Positions 1 through 10,900 of a stretch of DNA of 64,000 nucleotides are shown here, in pieces. The notes beneath the pieces are model-generated. The model was not told the DNA's origin, did not search any database, and saw only the letters and a list, made by a program, of their open reading frames with translations. Position numbers and translations under genes: made by a program. This stretch comes from Lateolabrax maculatus. Its lineage: Eukaryota > Chordata > Actinopteri > Acropomatiformes > Lateolabracidae. Numbering within the stretch: position 1 is the stretch's first letter; each line of letters starts with the position of its first letter. The DNA lies in assembly GCA_031216445.1 (NCBI GenBank), contig CM062210.1, positions 13,093,501 to 13,157,500 of the forward strand, given 5' to 3'.

Positions 1-457
1 CCAGCATACTGGATTTGAAACAATGAATATGAGGGTAAAGTGCTGTCTGACTTTCAGCTTCAATCTGAAGGTATGTACCTCCACACTGGGTGAACAGTTT
101 ATAAACTGTAATACATAATCCCTCAACTTTATGGGGCAAAATTTAACTTGACCAAGCCGTCATATTTACAGAATATTGGTCCCCAATCATTTGTCTGATC
201 AATCACTGTCTGAAGTCTGACCCGCAGACATCACCAGCCACTTGGTATCTTTTCTAGTGATGCTCTGCTCGGCCTGTGCTGCAGCAATCCTCAGTTCTTG
301 CTCGTTTGGGGGCTTTTCGCCTTCACTCTGGTCCTCGGTAGGAGATCAGGAAGTCAGGTGGTTGACTTGGCCCCTCAAAAGCTTTCCAGCTGTTCGGCGA
401 ATCCCAATCCTTGCTTGTTTTGGCTGTGTGTTTTTAGGAGAACCGTCCGGATGACAC

Positions 458-459
<2 letters not shown>

Positions 460-501
<42 letters not shown>
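460..501. repeat. (TA)n microsatellite
   Basis: About 20 uninterrupted TA units inside mtmr6 intron 1. Confidence 0.95.
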
Positions 502-503
<2 letters not shown>

Positions 504-778
504 GAAAAGGACTGAGAACAGCATCCTCTCGCTTTGCCATTGTGCTTGAGTGCGTCTTGGTCTGGACAGCGTCCCGTTAACTCGCTCAGCCACAGGGCGT
601 ACCAGCGGCAGCGTTACACGGAGGGAGCCCGGCGCTCCGCCGCACGGCCAAAACAAACAAACTCACTGATGCTCGTCACGTCGGACACTTGAGGCAGCTG
701 GCGACACCTGCGAGCCAGACACCTCACACACACACCGACACACACACACTAAGTCCAAACACTGATATCTAGCACCCC

Positions 779-833
779 ACACGCACACACACACACGCAC
801 ACACACACACACACACAGACACACACACACACA
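779..833. repeat. (CA)n microsatellite, interrupted
   Basis: CA units with scattered CG and GA interruptions, 60 bases from the mtmr6 exon-1 donor. Confidence 0.95.
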
Positions 834-839
834 GGCCGA

Positions 840-1110
840 GCTGCTGACTGCATCACATCCCAGTGGCCGTTAGCTCCGGTCGCTAGCTACCTTCGGGGTT
901 CGGATGTGCTCCATGTCTCCGGGTCCGGGCGGCTGTCAGCGGCTGCTCGGCTTCACACGACGCCTGCCGGGGCTGGCGGGAGCATCGACGGTGTGACGGA
1001 TGGTGGAAGTGCCGCGCAAACCGCCTTCACTTCGTCCGAGGCATACGAGATGTGTTTATTGTCAATTATTTCGCTCCTCCATCCGCGTGAAGGTCCCGGC
1101 CGGCACGTCA
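840..1110. promoter_or_regulatory. mtmr6: CpG-rich 5' region of mtmr6
   Basis: The bases around and upstream of the mtmr6 start codon are richer in G+C and CpG than the AT-rich flanks. This fits a housekeeping promoter and the mtmr6 5' UTR. No transcription start can be fixed from sequence alone. Confidence 0.5.
891..914 (-). CDS. mtmr6: Myotubularin-related protein 6, first coding exon only (partial)
   Basis: Read on the minus strand, the exon begins at ATG (914-912), encodes MEHIRTPK and ends at a clean donor (AAG|GTAGCT) in phase 0. Human MTMR6 opens with MEHIRTTK and has, from memory, an exon break at the same place. MTMR6 is a phosphoinositide 3-phosphatase of endosomal and other membranes; only the first eight residues, the start of the PH-GRAM region, are in the window. 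The remaining exons lie off the left edge. The paralogue MTMR7 has an almost identical start, so eight residues alone cannot separate them. The divergent neighbour nup58 decides for mtmr6, because human MTMR6 and NUP58 are head-to-head on 13q12. Confidence 0.8.
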
Positions 1111-1448
1111 CACGTTCACGCTGCGTGGATTTCGAAGTAAAAGCACGAGCGTGTGTCGGTATTTAGATAGCATAAAATAGGTCCTCTCAGTGAACTGTGT
1201 TTGTTTTAGTAATTCGTTTGCTTTGTCTTTTTTTAAGCACAACTTTACTTAGTAAAATACAAAATATATGCACGATATATACTGAAGTAATAAAGGCCTT
1301 CAAAGTAGATTCGAACTCATGGCTCCTTTACAAGATGGGGCCTGAAGATTGGGTAATATTGCACGTGTTTCTTTTAGCCCCCCTATTATTTCAGTTTATA
1401 ATATGCTATTGGGGTGCACATAGTGTTAACAAACAAATCTGCAATTAA

Positions 1449-1535
1449 TCACATTACCAGAAACGGATGGCCACCAGGTGAACCTGGAGCCTCAGGGCAG
1501 TTGCCCAGTTGGTAATCCAGCCTTTGATAAGGTAA
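1449..1535 (-). repeat. Possible short interspersed-repeat fragment
   Basis: Read on the minus strand, the segment has a GGCTGGATTACC...GGGCA...GCCCTGAGGC arrangement. It loosely resembles the GC-rich tail at 58220-58290 (GGATTACTGAATGGGC on the minus strand). I take both as worn copies of one teleost dispersed repeat, by inference only. Confidence 0.3.
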
Positions 1536-1904
1536 GATAATATAAAATAAAACAATAACTACACTTACGCGTTTCCAGCAAATTTCAGGGGGAAAACATA
1601 CATCAAGCAAGTCATGAAAAAGTGAAATTTGCTGGTATGACAACACTAAATAAGTGTTTGCAATAGTACTAAGGAAAAGTAAAACCAATGGATTATGAAA
1701 TAGAAATCATTCACAAATAAAATTGAGCAATTATTGCAGCATTATTTGCAGATGGTTGTACCTTGTTTAATATTTTATATATTTTACCTCTTGTATAAAT
1801 GAGGTTTGTGCTGGATTGTGCACAATCTCAAATGGCGTCTTTTATTTTGAAAGCTAGGCCGGAATCCATTGCTGGTGTTTTGCCGTTGACGGACGGTTTT
1901 TTGG

Positions 1905-2000
1905 AAACATGCGCAGGAACCAAAGTTGGTACCTTGCGCATATGCGAGGCGTCACGCGATACAAAACCCGCTACATGAATGATGGGAAACGTAGTTCAAA
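1905..2000. promoter_or_regulatory. nup58: nup58 upstream promoter motifs (NRF1-like and ZNF143-like)
   Basis: An NRF1-like sequence (TGCGCATATGCG, 1935-1946) contains the perfect palindrome CGCATATGCG (1937-1946). At 1977-1996 the minus strand reads AACTACGTTTCCCATCATTC. It resembles the ZNF143 module of an ACTACA box followed by TCCCA and a TGC-type end, with a few mismatches. Both factors are typical of housekeeping promoters. The sites lie 350-440 bases upstream of the nup58 ATG, between the divergent genes. Binding is inferred. Confidence 0.45.
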
Positions 2001-2345
2001 AAAAGAAAAGAAGCTTACCCAAAATGCAATAGCAGTCGGGAGACACCAGGCGGGGAATAAGAAAAGCAACACCATGCGAGAAGTAACCTGCGATTATTGA
2101 AAACCTGAAAACAAAAGAACCGGGTGCGAAAACATAACAGGCAGCAGTTGAAGAGCTCCTGATTTATTTGGAAAAAGGCGACATTTTGTTTTTTGTCCGA
2201 GTATGTTTTGAGGAAGGAGCAGACGGCGGACTTGGCCCTCACGCGGGCATCCTTCAGAGCTAACTGGCGCGTTAGCCGTGATGCTCCAGGAGTAGCCGAA
2301 GCGCTCACAGCCGGTTCTTGTTAAATGTGTGCCTTCTGAGAGAAC

Positions 2346-5300
2346 ATGTCCGGCTTTAACTTCGGATCGGGGACCCTCGGCTCCGCCAGCACCGGTGGGG
2401 GATTCACGTTTGGGGCCGCGACCAGGTAACGACACATTTTCAGGTCGCTAACGTTAGCGTGATGCTAGCCGGAGTCAACGCACGCATGACTGTCTTTACG
2501 ACGTGGTCCGAGGTTTACACCTCCGTGAAGAACACCAGTGTGGGTCTGAGGATCAGTGCTTGGTGTCACGCCAACGATGTAAAGGATAATGATGTCGATG
2601 ATTATTTTAAGGTCGAAGTTAAGCTCTGCTCTGCTGTGTGCTTGCGGTTCGTCCTGATAAACACAGGCACATGCGCACAGCAGAAGGAAATGTAGAGAAT
2701 CGGAGCTTTCACTTCGATTCTCCAAGTGTAACTCCTGCAAACTGCAGGTTGTCAAGATAATCTGTGGTCTCTCGGGTATATATGTACCAAGTAAAAAGTA
2801 AGAACGTATCTGCTTTGAAAATTTGATGTCTTTCGGTCGAGTAGTTCCATGAAGTTTTTGCAAACTATCACATATCATGGAAGAATTGTGATTCTGTGAC
2901 TGAATTCTCTTCCTTTTGTCTCTTTAGTGCACCTGCGGCTGGCACTGGCGGCTTCTCCATCGGGACTGCTCTGGGTACAGCAGCCCCAAACCCTGCCTCC
3001 ACCGCCAACGCCACCCAGTCTCTGGGCCTAGGCGGCAGCCTCTTCGGCCAGAAGCCGACTGGGGGATTCTCTTTCAACACACCTGCCTCAAGTAATAATG
3101 TCACACGGATACAAAATCAGACCCAGTGCAAAGCAGTGAAATAAATTCCTGTGTAATTAACACACCTTGACTTATGTTGTGATGTTTTCTTTTAGGCGCT
3201 GCTGCACCCACTGCAGGCCTTACATTAGGTATGCTTGTGTTTCTGGGAGATTTTTGTACTAAGATCTTAGAAAGGCAGTGAAAACAGGTTATAACCTTAA
3301 TTTTTTTCATTTACCTTCTCTCAGGTGCCCCAGCCACCACAGCTGCAGGCACTGGCTTCAGCTTGGCCTTCAACAAGCCCACCGCCTCAGCAACACCCTT
3401 CTCCCTCACCACCTCTGCCACCTCCACATCAGCCCCCGTAGGGGCAGGGTTATCGTTTGGCTCTGTCCTGACATCCACAGCTCCACAGCAGCCTGCGGGC
3501 ATGGGCTTCACCCTCGGTCTCGGTGGCACAACCACCACCACAGCAGCCGCAGCGGGTCCATCGCTGGGCGGGAGTCTCTTCAGCACCATGTCTACAGGTC
3601 AGATGCAAATGTCCAACCATGATAGGTGGTATGTGCTGAACTTGCTGAGAGGCGCTGAGAGCTCAACACAACGGCAAAATGTGTCTTAGTAATTACTTAG
3701 ACAGTAATGTTTTAAGTGGTTACTACTGCACAGTGTTATAATGTATATGTTTACTTGGTGTTGCAGGTTTGGGTCCGACCACTCTTGGAGGAGGTGGTGG
3801 GTTAACGTTGGGCTCTCTGTTAGCTGCCTCGACAGCAGTATCAGCGGCCCCTGCCCCCAGTATTGGCCTGGGTGGAGTCGACTTCAGCACTTCCTCTGAG
3901 AGTAAGAGCGACACGTCATCTGGAGCCAATGCACAGTAAGTACTGCTGATCAAAATACGCATGGTTCTTTACTAAGTGGAAATGCTTTAACCTAAAAAAA
4001 AACAACTGTTGAGAGGCATTCAGTGGCTTCCTATCATGTTAATGTATATCTGATCAGCAAGGATTATTCACTTTGTTATAATGATGAAAAACACTATTTT
4101 TCTATTCTCTAGGGACAGTAAAGCTTTAAAAGATGAGAACCTGCCCCCAGTCATTTGTCAGGATGTGGAGAATTTCCAGTAAGTGGTGTTATATGTGTAT
4201 ATATGTCACAGGATTTGATCCATTGACCGGCACGTTGCTTGACATGGTATACTGTGTCACATTTGTTTAAAGATGCAAATGTTAACCTGTTTTATTTGTA
4301 GTGTTGTTGTTCCAAGGGAGCTGTGGCTCATTTGTGCTGTGTGTTGTAAACATAGCTAGAAGGATCATAGAATCATAAAGCTATGACTTCTATGTATAAG
4401 ATGGAGTACGGCAACGTACTCCAAACAAAAACTTGGTGTGTCCGGTGGTTTTCCGAAGTTCTTGCAGATTGCCATGTCAAATCCATAATTATGTTTAATT
4501 GAAATACATATACTTGGTGCTAGTGCATTGATAAAATATTGTTGGAAAGAAATTTGTGTTTTTCATTTTTAATTTCCACTTTTTTCTCTTACCTTTTTTT
4601 TTTTTCTTTAAAGAAAATTTGTGAAAGATCAGAAACAGGTTCAGGAGGACATCAGCAGGATGTCATCGAAGGCCATTTCTAAAGTCCAAGATGACATCAA
4701 GAGCCTCAGACAGCTTCTTTCTGTTAGTGCCAGTGGTCTGCAGCGCCAAGCTCTGGCCATCGACAAGCTTAAGCTGGAGACAGCTCAGGTAAAAACAATT
4801 TCTCCACACACAGGCCTGAGTGTGAGAGGTTATACGTTAAGTCTTTTAAGTCCTAGTGTGCAAATTTTATGTATTCATAGATCCATTGTCAATATGAGCA
4901 TACATCACAATGAACATTTGAATTTCTCAAATCCAGTCAAGAAATACACATGACAATTGGTCTTTTAAATGGATACACATTGTGTGTACGTGCTGTTGCA
5001 TATTTTTAATCCCATAGGACATGTAAGGTTCACAAGAAAATGCAAATACATCGATACAAAGATGGATATAGGTAGTATTTTTTTGTAAGGCATAGCTACA
5101 GACAAATCCAGCTCTTTCAAATAGGACTTGAAACGAGAACTGTATGTTGTTAACGTGTCTGTTACTAACACCGATGTGGGAAATGCTCTCCAGGTAAGAG
5201 ATGGCCTAGTGAACATATTAAAAAAAATTATGTCTTTTGACTTTCCTCATTTCTTTCTTCTGAAGGAGCTGAAAAATGCAGACATATCGCTGCGTACACA

Positions 5301-7951
5301 GAAGACCCCGCCTGGACTTCAACATGAGAACACTGCTCCATCAGAGTAAGTAAGCTACCAGATAGTAGTCCTGAAGCAAATCAAGAGGGGTGTGCAATCA
5401 GATTGCTTTATTTATCCCTTGACTTAAACAAAAAATTGTTGAGAATTGCAAACGAGTCCCACGCAGCAACACTAAATATAAATGATCATCTTATTAGTAG
5501 TGTCAGCTTCTAGGCCTGTTAAGCCACTACTAGTCTCTCTCAGCTCTCAGTTATTTTATGTGTATTTGCTTTCATCAGTTAATTTATTCGACAGAGATGA
5601 CAATATGTTTAATTTTTCTGTGTTTAGTTATTTCCGTAGCCTGATAGAGCAGTTTGAGGTGCAGTTGCAGCAGTACCGGCAGCAGATAGAAGAACTCGAG
5701 AACCACCTGACAACGCAGAGCAGTGGCTCCCACATCACTCCTCAGGGTAAGAGAACATTTGTCTGTCTTTTAACACTTCCCTGGAAATGGTCTGGCATTA
5801 CTTTACGTTAACATAAAAGCTGATGACTGTGTAATGTGAAAGCAGTTGCTCAGTGACAAACCGCAAACTACAGATCTGTTTAGAACCAAGATCAAAATCT
5901 AAAAAAACATACATGGTAGATAAAGGTTTTTCAGATTTTTGCTAATATTTTTTTTTTTTTTTCATTAACTCACCACAAATGTGCACACAGATGATGATAT
6001 TGTGTGTGTTTTTGTTTCCAGACCTGACCCTGGCCATGCAGAAATTGTACCAGACATTTGTTGCACAGGCTGCCCAGCTCCAGTCTGTCCACGAGAATGT
6101 CAAGGTCAGTTATTGAAAATGTGTTTAATAATTTCTAGGGCTGTATGTTAAGGCATTTGTCAAGTTTAAGTATATTATATTGTGATAATATGATATATGA
6201 TATATCAGATCATGTTATTTTCCTACATGTCCAGATTCTAAGCAAGTTGTAATCAAGATCAAGATACTGCTTTTTGTGAACAATGTGTGAACAAGTTAAT
6301 TGCATCCTTTATTTGTTTGTCTTTCCGTTTGTTTATGTCTGTCATAGATCTTAAAGCACCAGTACCTTTCTTACCGTCGGGCCTTCCTGGAAGACTCCAC
6401 AGACGTCTTTGAGTCCAAGCGGGTGTCTAACAGGAAGTGGCAGAGTGCGCCGCGAGTCACGACCGGGCCTGCCCCATTCTCCAGTGTGCCCAACGCTGCA
6501 GCGGTTGCCATGGCAGCCACGCTGACCCAGCAACAGCAGCCAACTCCAGGTCTGACTGCCTACAAGTTCTAGAAAGTTCACCTGCTCTCACCTTTTTTAA
6601 AATAAAGGCAGGAGAGGAGAGACGAATATAATACGTTTTGGCGAGGCGAGGATAAGTGCGTTTTAAAATGAGGCAATTGTGAGATTGGACAGATCAAAAG
6701 GGGACAGAGAGGGGGATTTTAAAGTATAATAAAAAAAGCATTAGCTGGTGCCACGCTATTTTGTCTGTACTGTCTCTAACGAAAGAATAGCTGAAGGAAG
6801 AGGGAGAGAGAAACTCCGACAGGAAACCTTTTGTGCTGCCTTACCATCTTGTCTCTCACACTCGGTTCAAGGGTTAAACACATTTATCTAATGCGCCTTA
6901 CAGTACCTGAGTGAGGACATTTTATAGATGGCTCCAGTGGGAAACGAACACCAGAATCTGGCAGTGTTGGTGCCAAGCCTATACACTTGAGAATGTCATA
7001 CAAACACTTTCAGTGATACCAAGGATATAACAACCTACTTCACCTAATTTCTCTCCGTGCCCTCTCTAATAGGATGTTAGAGCAGGTATTCAGGCTGACA
7101 TTAGTATTGAAAAATGATATAATGGGAGTGGAAGTCCAGCTATCTCAATGTTACTCACTTGAATCCTGAAGTTATAATTAGAGCTTCTAAATCTCGTTTG
7201 ACTGTTTTATTCCATGAATGCTTGAAATGAGCCGACTCAGTGAAGGTTGTTATATAATGAGGTTAGAAACATTAGGCACTTGCTGTGTGATTTAGCTATA
7301 ATTAGCAAACGTATTCTCTGAATGATTAGTCAGGTTTTGGTGCGTCTGTTTATTTAAAAAAAAAAAAAAAAAAAACATTTTTTAAGATTTTGTCTGGGTG
7401 ATCAGTTGGTGTATAAATTATAAATTAATTATGTAGCTCCTACTCTCTTCAGTCCAGCTGTTACGAGGTCTCTTCTATGTAGAGAAACTCCAATTGATCA
7501 AACGCCAAATGGCGTCAGCTTACTTGACTGAAAATACATGACTCTTAAACATTTTTCAGAACAGAATTTATATAAAGATTGCATCACCACCATTGTTCCT
7601 TGAAGCATGCACCTTCCCTTGTTCAGGGTCTTACCTATAGTAGGCCCAGTTTAGGCTAAGACCCACATTTTTAAGAAACCATACTCTGAATAATTAAACG
7701 TAAGGCTTACATCAACTTGTATTTAAAAAAAAAAAAAAAAATCAGTCCTATTTATTAATCAAAGAATATATTCATTCAGTTTTAACTATCATACCAAATT
7801 AAATTATTTCCATCTCCTGGCCAGTAAAAACAAAACTATGGTGATGAAGATTATTCAACATAGTATTACTATCCTGCATAAACAGACAGGTGATGACTAA
7901 TCTTTCACACAAACTGCTTATTCAAAGATTGAGGTGTGTTGGCAGATTATA

Positions 7952-7982
<31 letters not shown>

Positions 7983-10900
7983 TTTTAGGACTTGGTATAT
8001 CCCCAAAGTATTTAAATAAGCCCTATACACTAATTGTTATAAAACACAACCAAGCAGGTCATATCGTTTTAGTCACCTCAGCACTCAATGATTGTGTTAA
8101 GATTATTGTCCTCTATGGTTGTTGCAACATCTCTGAGGTGTTAAACAAAATATCAGCCTTTTTTGTAGGCTTTGGTTTGTAGGCCATTTTACTGGCATAT
8201 CAGGGCATCCACTTACAATGAACAAACTAAGCTACTGTGTATATTAGCATGTTTATGCTGTCTTTTCTTGTAAAGTTTTAAAAAAAAAAGTCTAGTAAAG
8301 ACATTCAACAGTTTGAAAGCAATATTTTAATTGGATGGGGTTGCAAAGGCAACATGGTTTAAAAATTCTTACATGGCAAACTACGGAAACAGCTCAAGTC
8401 TGGTTTTATTTGCGCATTTCTGCTGCTTTCTATTTACAAAACCCATCAATCTGCTTAGACTGTTATCAGATCTGATGACCACCAATTGTTACCCAGACAA
8501 TAAATGTGGCTTATTTTTTTGTGTATAATAATTGAACATTCACATACCATGTGATCGCATAGCAGGACGTGCGGGAACTATTCTGAATACGCATATAGCC
8601 TTTTTAAGTATGTGCCAAGTAGGGATGGGAATATTTTACCACCCACTGCTTAATCACAATTTGCAGAGAATGCCCTATATCATCAAGCCCTATTGCTACA
8701 TTAGATAAGATCCACTTGTGTGGTACGCGTGCACACTACCTTGGTGCCTGCTGAAAATGTTTTTCCGTGTTGCTTTCCAATTTTGATTTCACACAAAGCC
8801 AAATCAGTTTCTGATCATTTGTTTATTGTAACCCTGTGTGCTCTGGGTATGCCAGCTGTCTAAAAAGGCTTTATTGCGCTGTCACTTATTTCTTACTCAT
8901 AGCTTTGCAAGTCTGTTAACCCCAAAGTTGGACACTAGGCTACATGTTTTTTTTTTTGTTTTTTTTAAATGTCAATGATAATATTTAGCAAAATCCCATC
9001 CCTATCGCCAAATAGTGGTTATTCTCTAGTATTTGACTTTGATTAGTCATTTCATAGACTAAGCCTGATCACAAGTGGATACCTTTTCAGTATTTATTTA
9101 CCTATTTATTTCAATTTTATTTGTTTCTATGTCTATGTGTGTAACTTAGTTCATAATTAGAATGGCATAGTGGAGGGAGGCCTGTTCCACTGCACATACA
9201 ACACTAACCATGCAGCTGGGTGGCGCTTACTTCAGGCAGATTCTTGTTTGACCCATATACTATGTTGGTGCGCTGGTTGATTGTGTAGGCCAAAAAGCTT
9301 GTTCAGATTTGTGCCTCAATAGACATAAGGTGAAAGGTGCCAAAAGACTCAGGAATGAAAATATAAACTATTTAATTACCTGAACTGTAAATTTAAACTA
9401 GAAAGTTGTCTTTCCATTACTGCACTTAGTTGGTCTTGAAGTGGAAGCGAGGCTGCAAATAGTTTGCATTAATCTCACTGTTGAATACTAAAAGGCATTT
9501 GGATGGTTTGGTTGTATGAGGCCATACCACTGTTGCTTGATCTAAGCTTTTTCAGCTAAGGGCTACTGTCAGTGTCAAAGGGGTGGATCATTTCCCATTC
9601 AGTTCAGTTAAATGAAAATGTAGAGAAAAAGTGCTGTTCACAAGTTGTAATTTCAGGTATTTTATCCAAGGTGGTGGTACTTTGTATGGACCTTTGCCGA
9701 GACTCGTTTCTTGATTGTGTAGAGAATATACTTTCTCATTGGTTTGACTTCATTGAGTCCAATTTGTTTGGTACTTCAGAAGAGAAGAATGGTTTTTGCT
9801 GCTCACACTTTTTCTTCAGTACCAGTAAGATACATCTGTGCCAAACGAAAACAAACAGAATCAGTGTGGTCAGATTGTATGTCCACATGTCTCCATAGCG
9901 TGGGGTTTTATTTCCCACCATTTTATGATGAAAGGGTTACAGTGTTGCTTGGCGTAGATACCGGTGAGAGCTTAGCATTTTTTTGGCACTCAGAAGAGTG
10001 AGGACAAAACAAGTAGTTTAATGTGTTGTGATATGAACTGGTTTTTAGTTCACTCTCCAGCTCTTATCTGTACATTGCTGCTAGTTACAGTGGTGCTCGG
10101 TGAACCCAACCTAACTGATTCTTTCATGAAGGAACCGCTGAGTGTTAAAGAGACAAACTGCTGCTCGGGACATTCCAGTCCTCTGTCATCAACTCATAGC
10201 TTTTTGTAGGATTGAGATACAGCTTTGAACCGAGCTGGACGTCTGTCAGCTGGATTCCCAAGTTGTCCAGAATTTTGACGTTTGTGTAGTTTAGCTCACA
10301 CTTTAATATATTGTCTTCCTCACCTCTACAGTCGTACTTGGCACAATAATGACTATTAATTTATGTAATAATTATTGGTCTGTCAAAGCTCTTGGACCTT
10401 GGAGGTGATGGTGGATATTTAGCCACCTTATTCCTGTATGTTAGGTATCTTTTCAATATATGTCAGTAATATGTATGCAAATACTGACTGCTGTATTTTC
10501 TTGAATGCCATTACAACAACAGGAGTGATCCCATTTACCTCTTTTTCAAATTAAAGTGAAGGAATTAAAATGTGATTTATTGTTTCATGATTGGCACAGT
10601 ACTAGCACCACAATTTGCCTACAGTGCGTAACTCTGTTTATGGTATCATAGGTTTTCTGTGTGATGTTGAGCTTCGGCATAGCAGTTCTCCAAAATGGGC
10701 CCGATTAGTCGAAAATCAGATCGTCTGGTATTTTGAGTGGTTGGCTGTTACAGACTGTTTTCGAATGTTCTTATTCTCTCTTAATCCTTTCCTTTGACCG
10801 TTAATCATATGCTTACATTATGCTTTTTTTTTTCTTATATATGGCTTTCAGAAGGTACTACTGTTACAAGTTGTGTTTTGGGGGGGTCTTTGTGATCTCT

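Larger units (their letters stand above)
1..890 (-). other. mtmr6: Part of mtmr6 intron 1
   Basis: This stretch follows the mtmr6 exon-1 donor on the minus strand. I found no second mtmr6 exon in it. It holds a (TA)n run at 460-501 and a (CA)n run with a few interruptions at 779-833. Open frames through it are low-complexity or short. Confidence 0.65.

Noticed and set aside
1909..2100. 63-codon frame upstream of nup58
   Set aside because: It lies in the promoter region and covers the NRF1- and ZNF143-like motifs. The product is Lys/Arg-rich with no recognisable features.
3278..3622. 114-codon His/Ser-rich frame
   Set aside because: It is a different frame of nup58 exon 4, whose correct frame joins exons 3 and 5.
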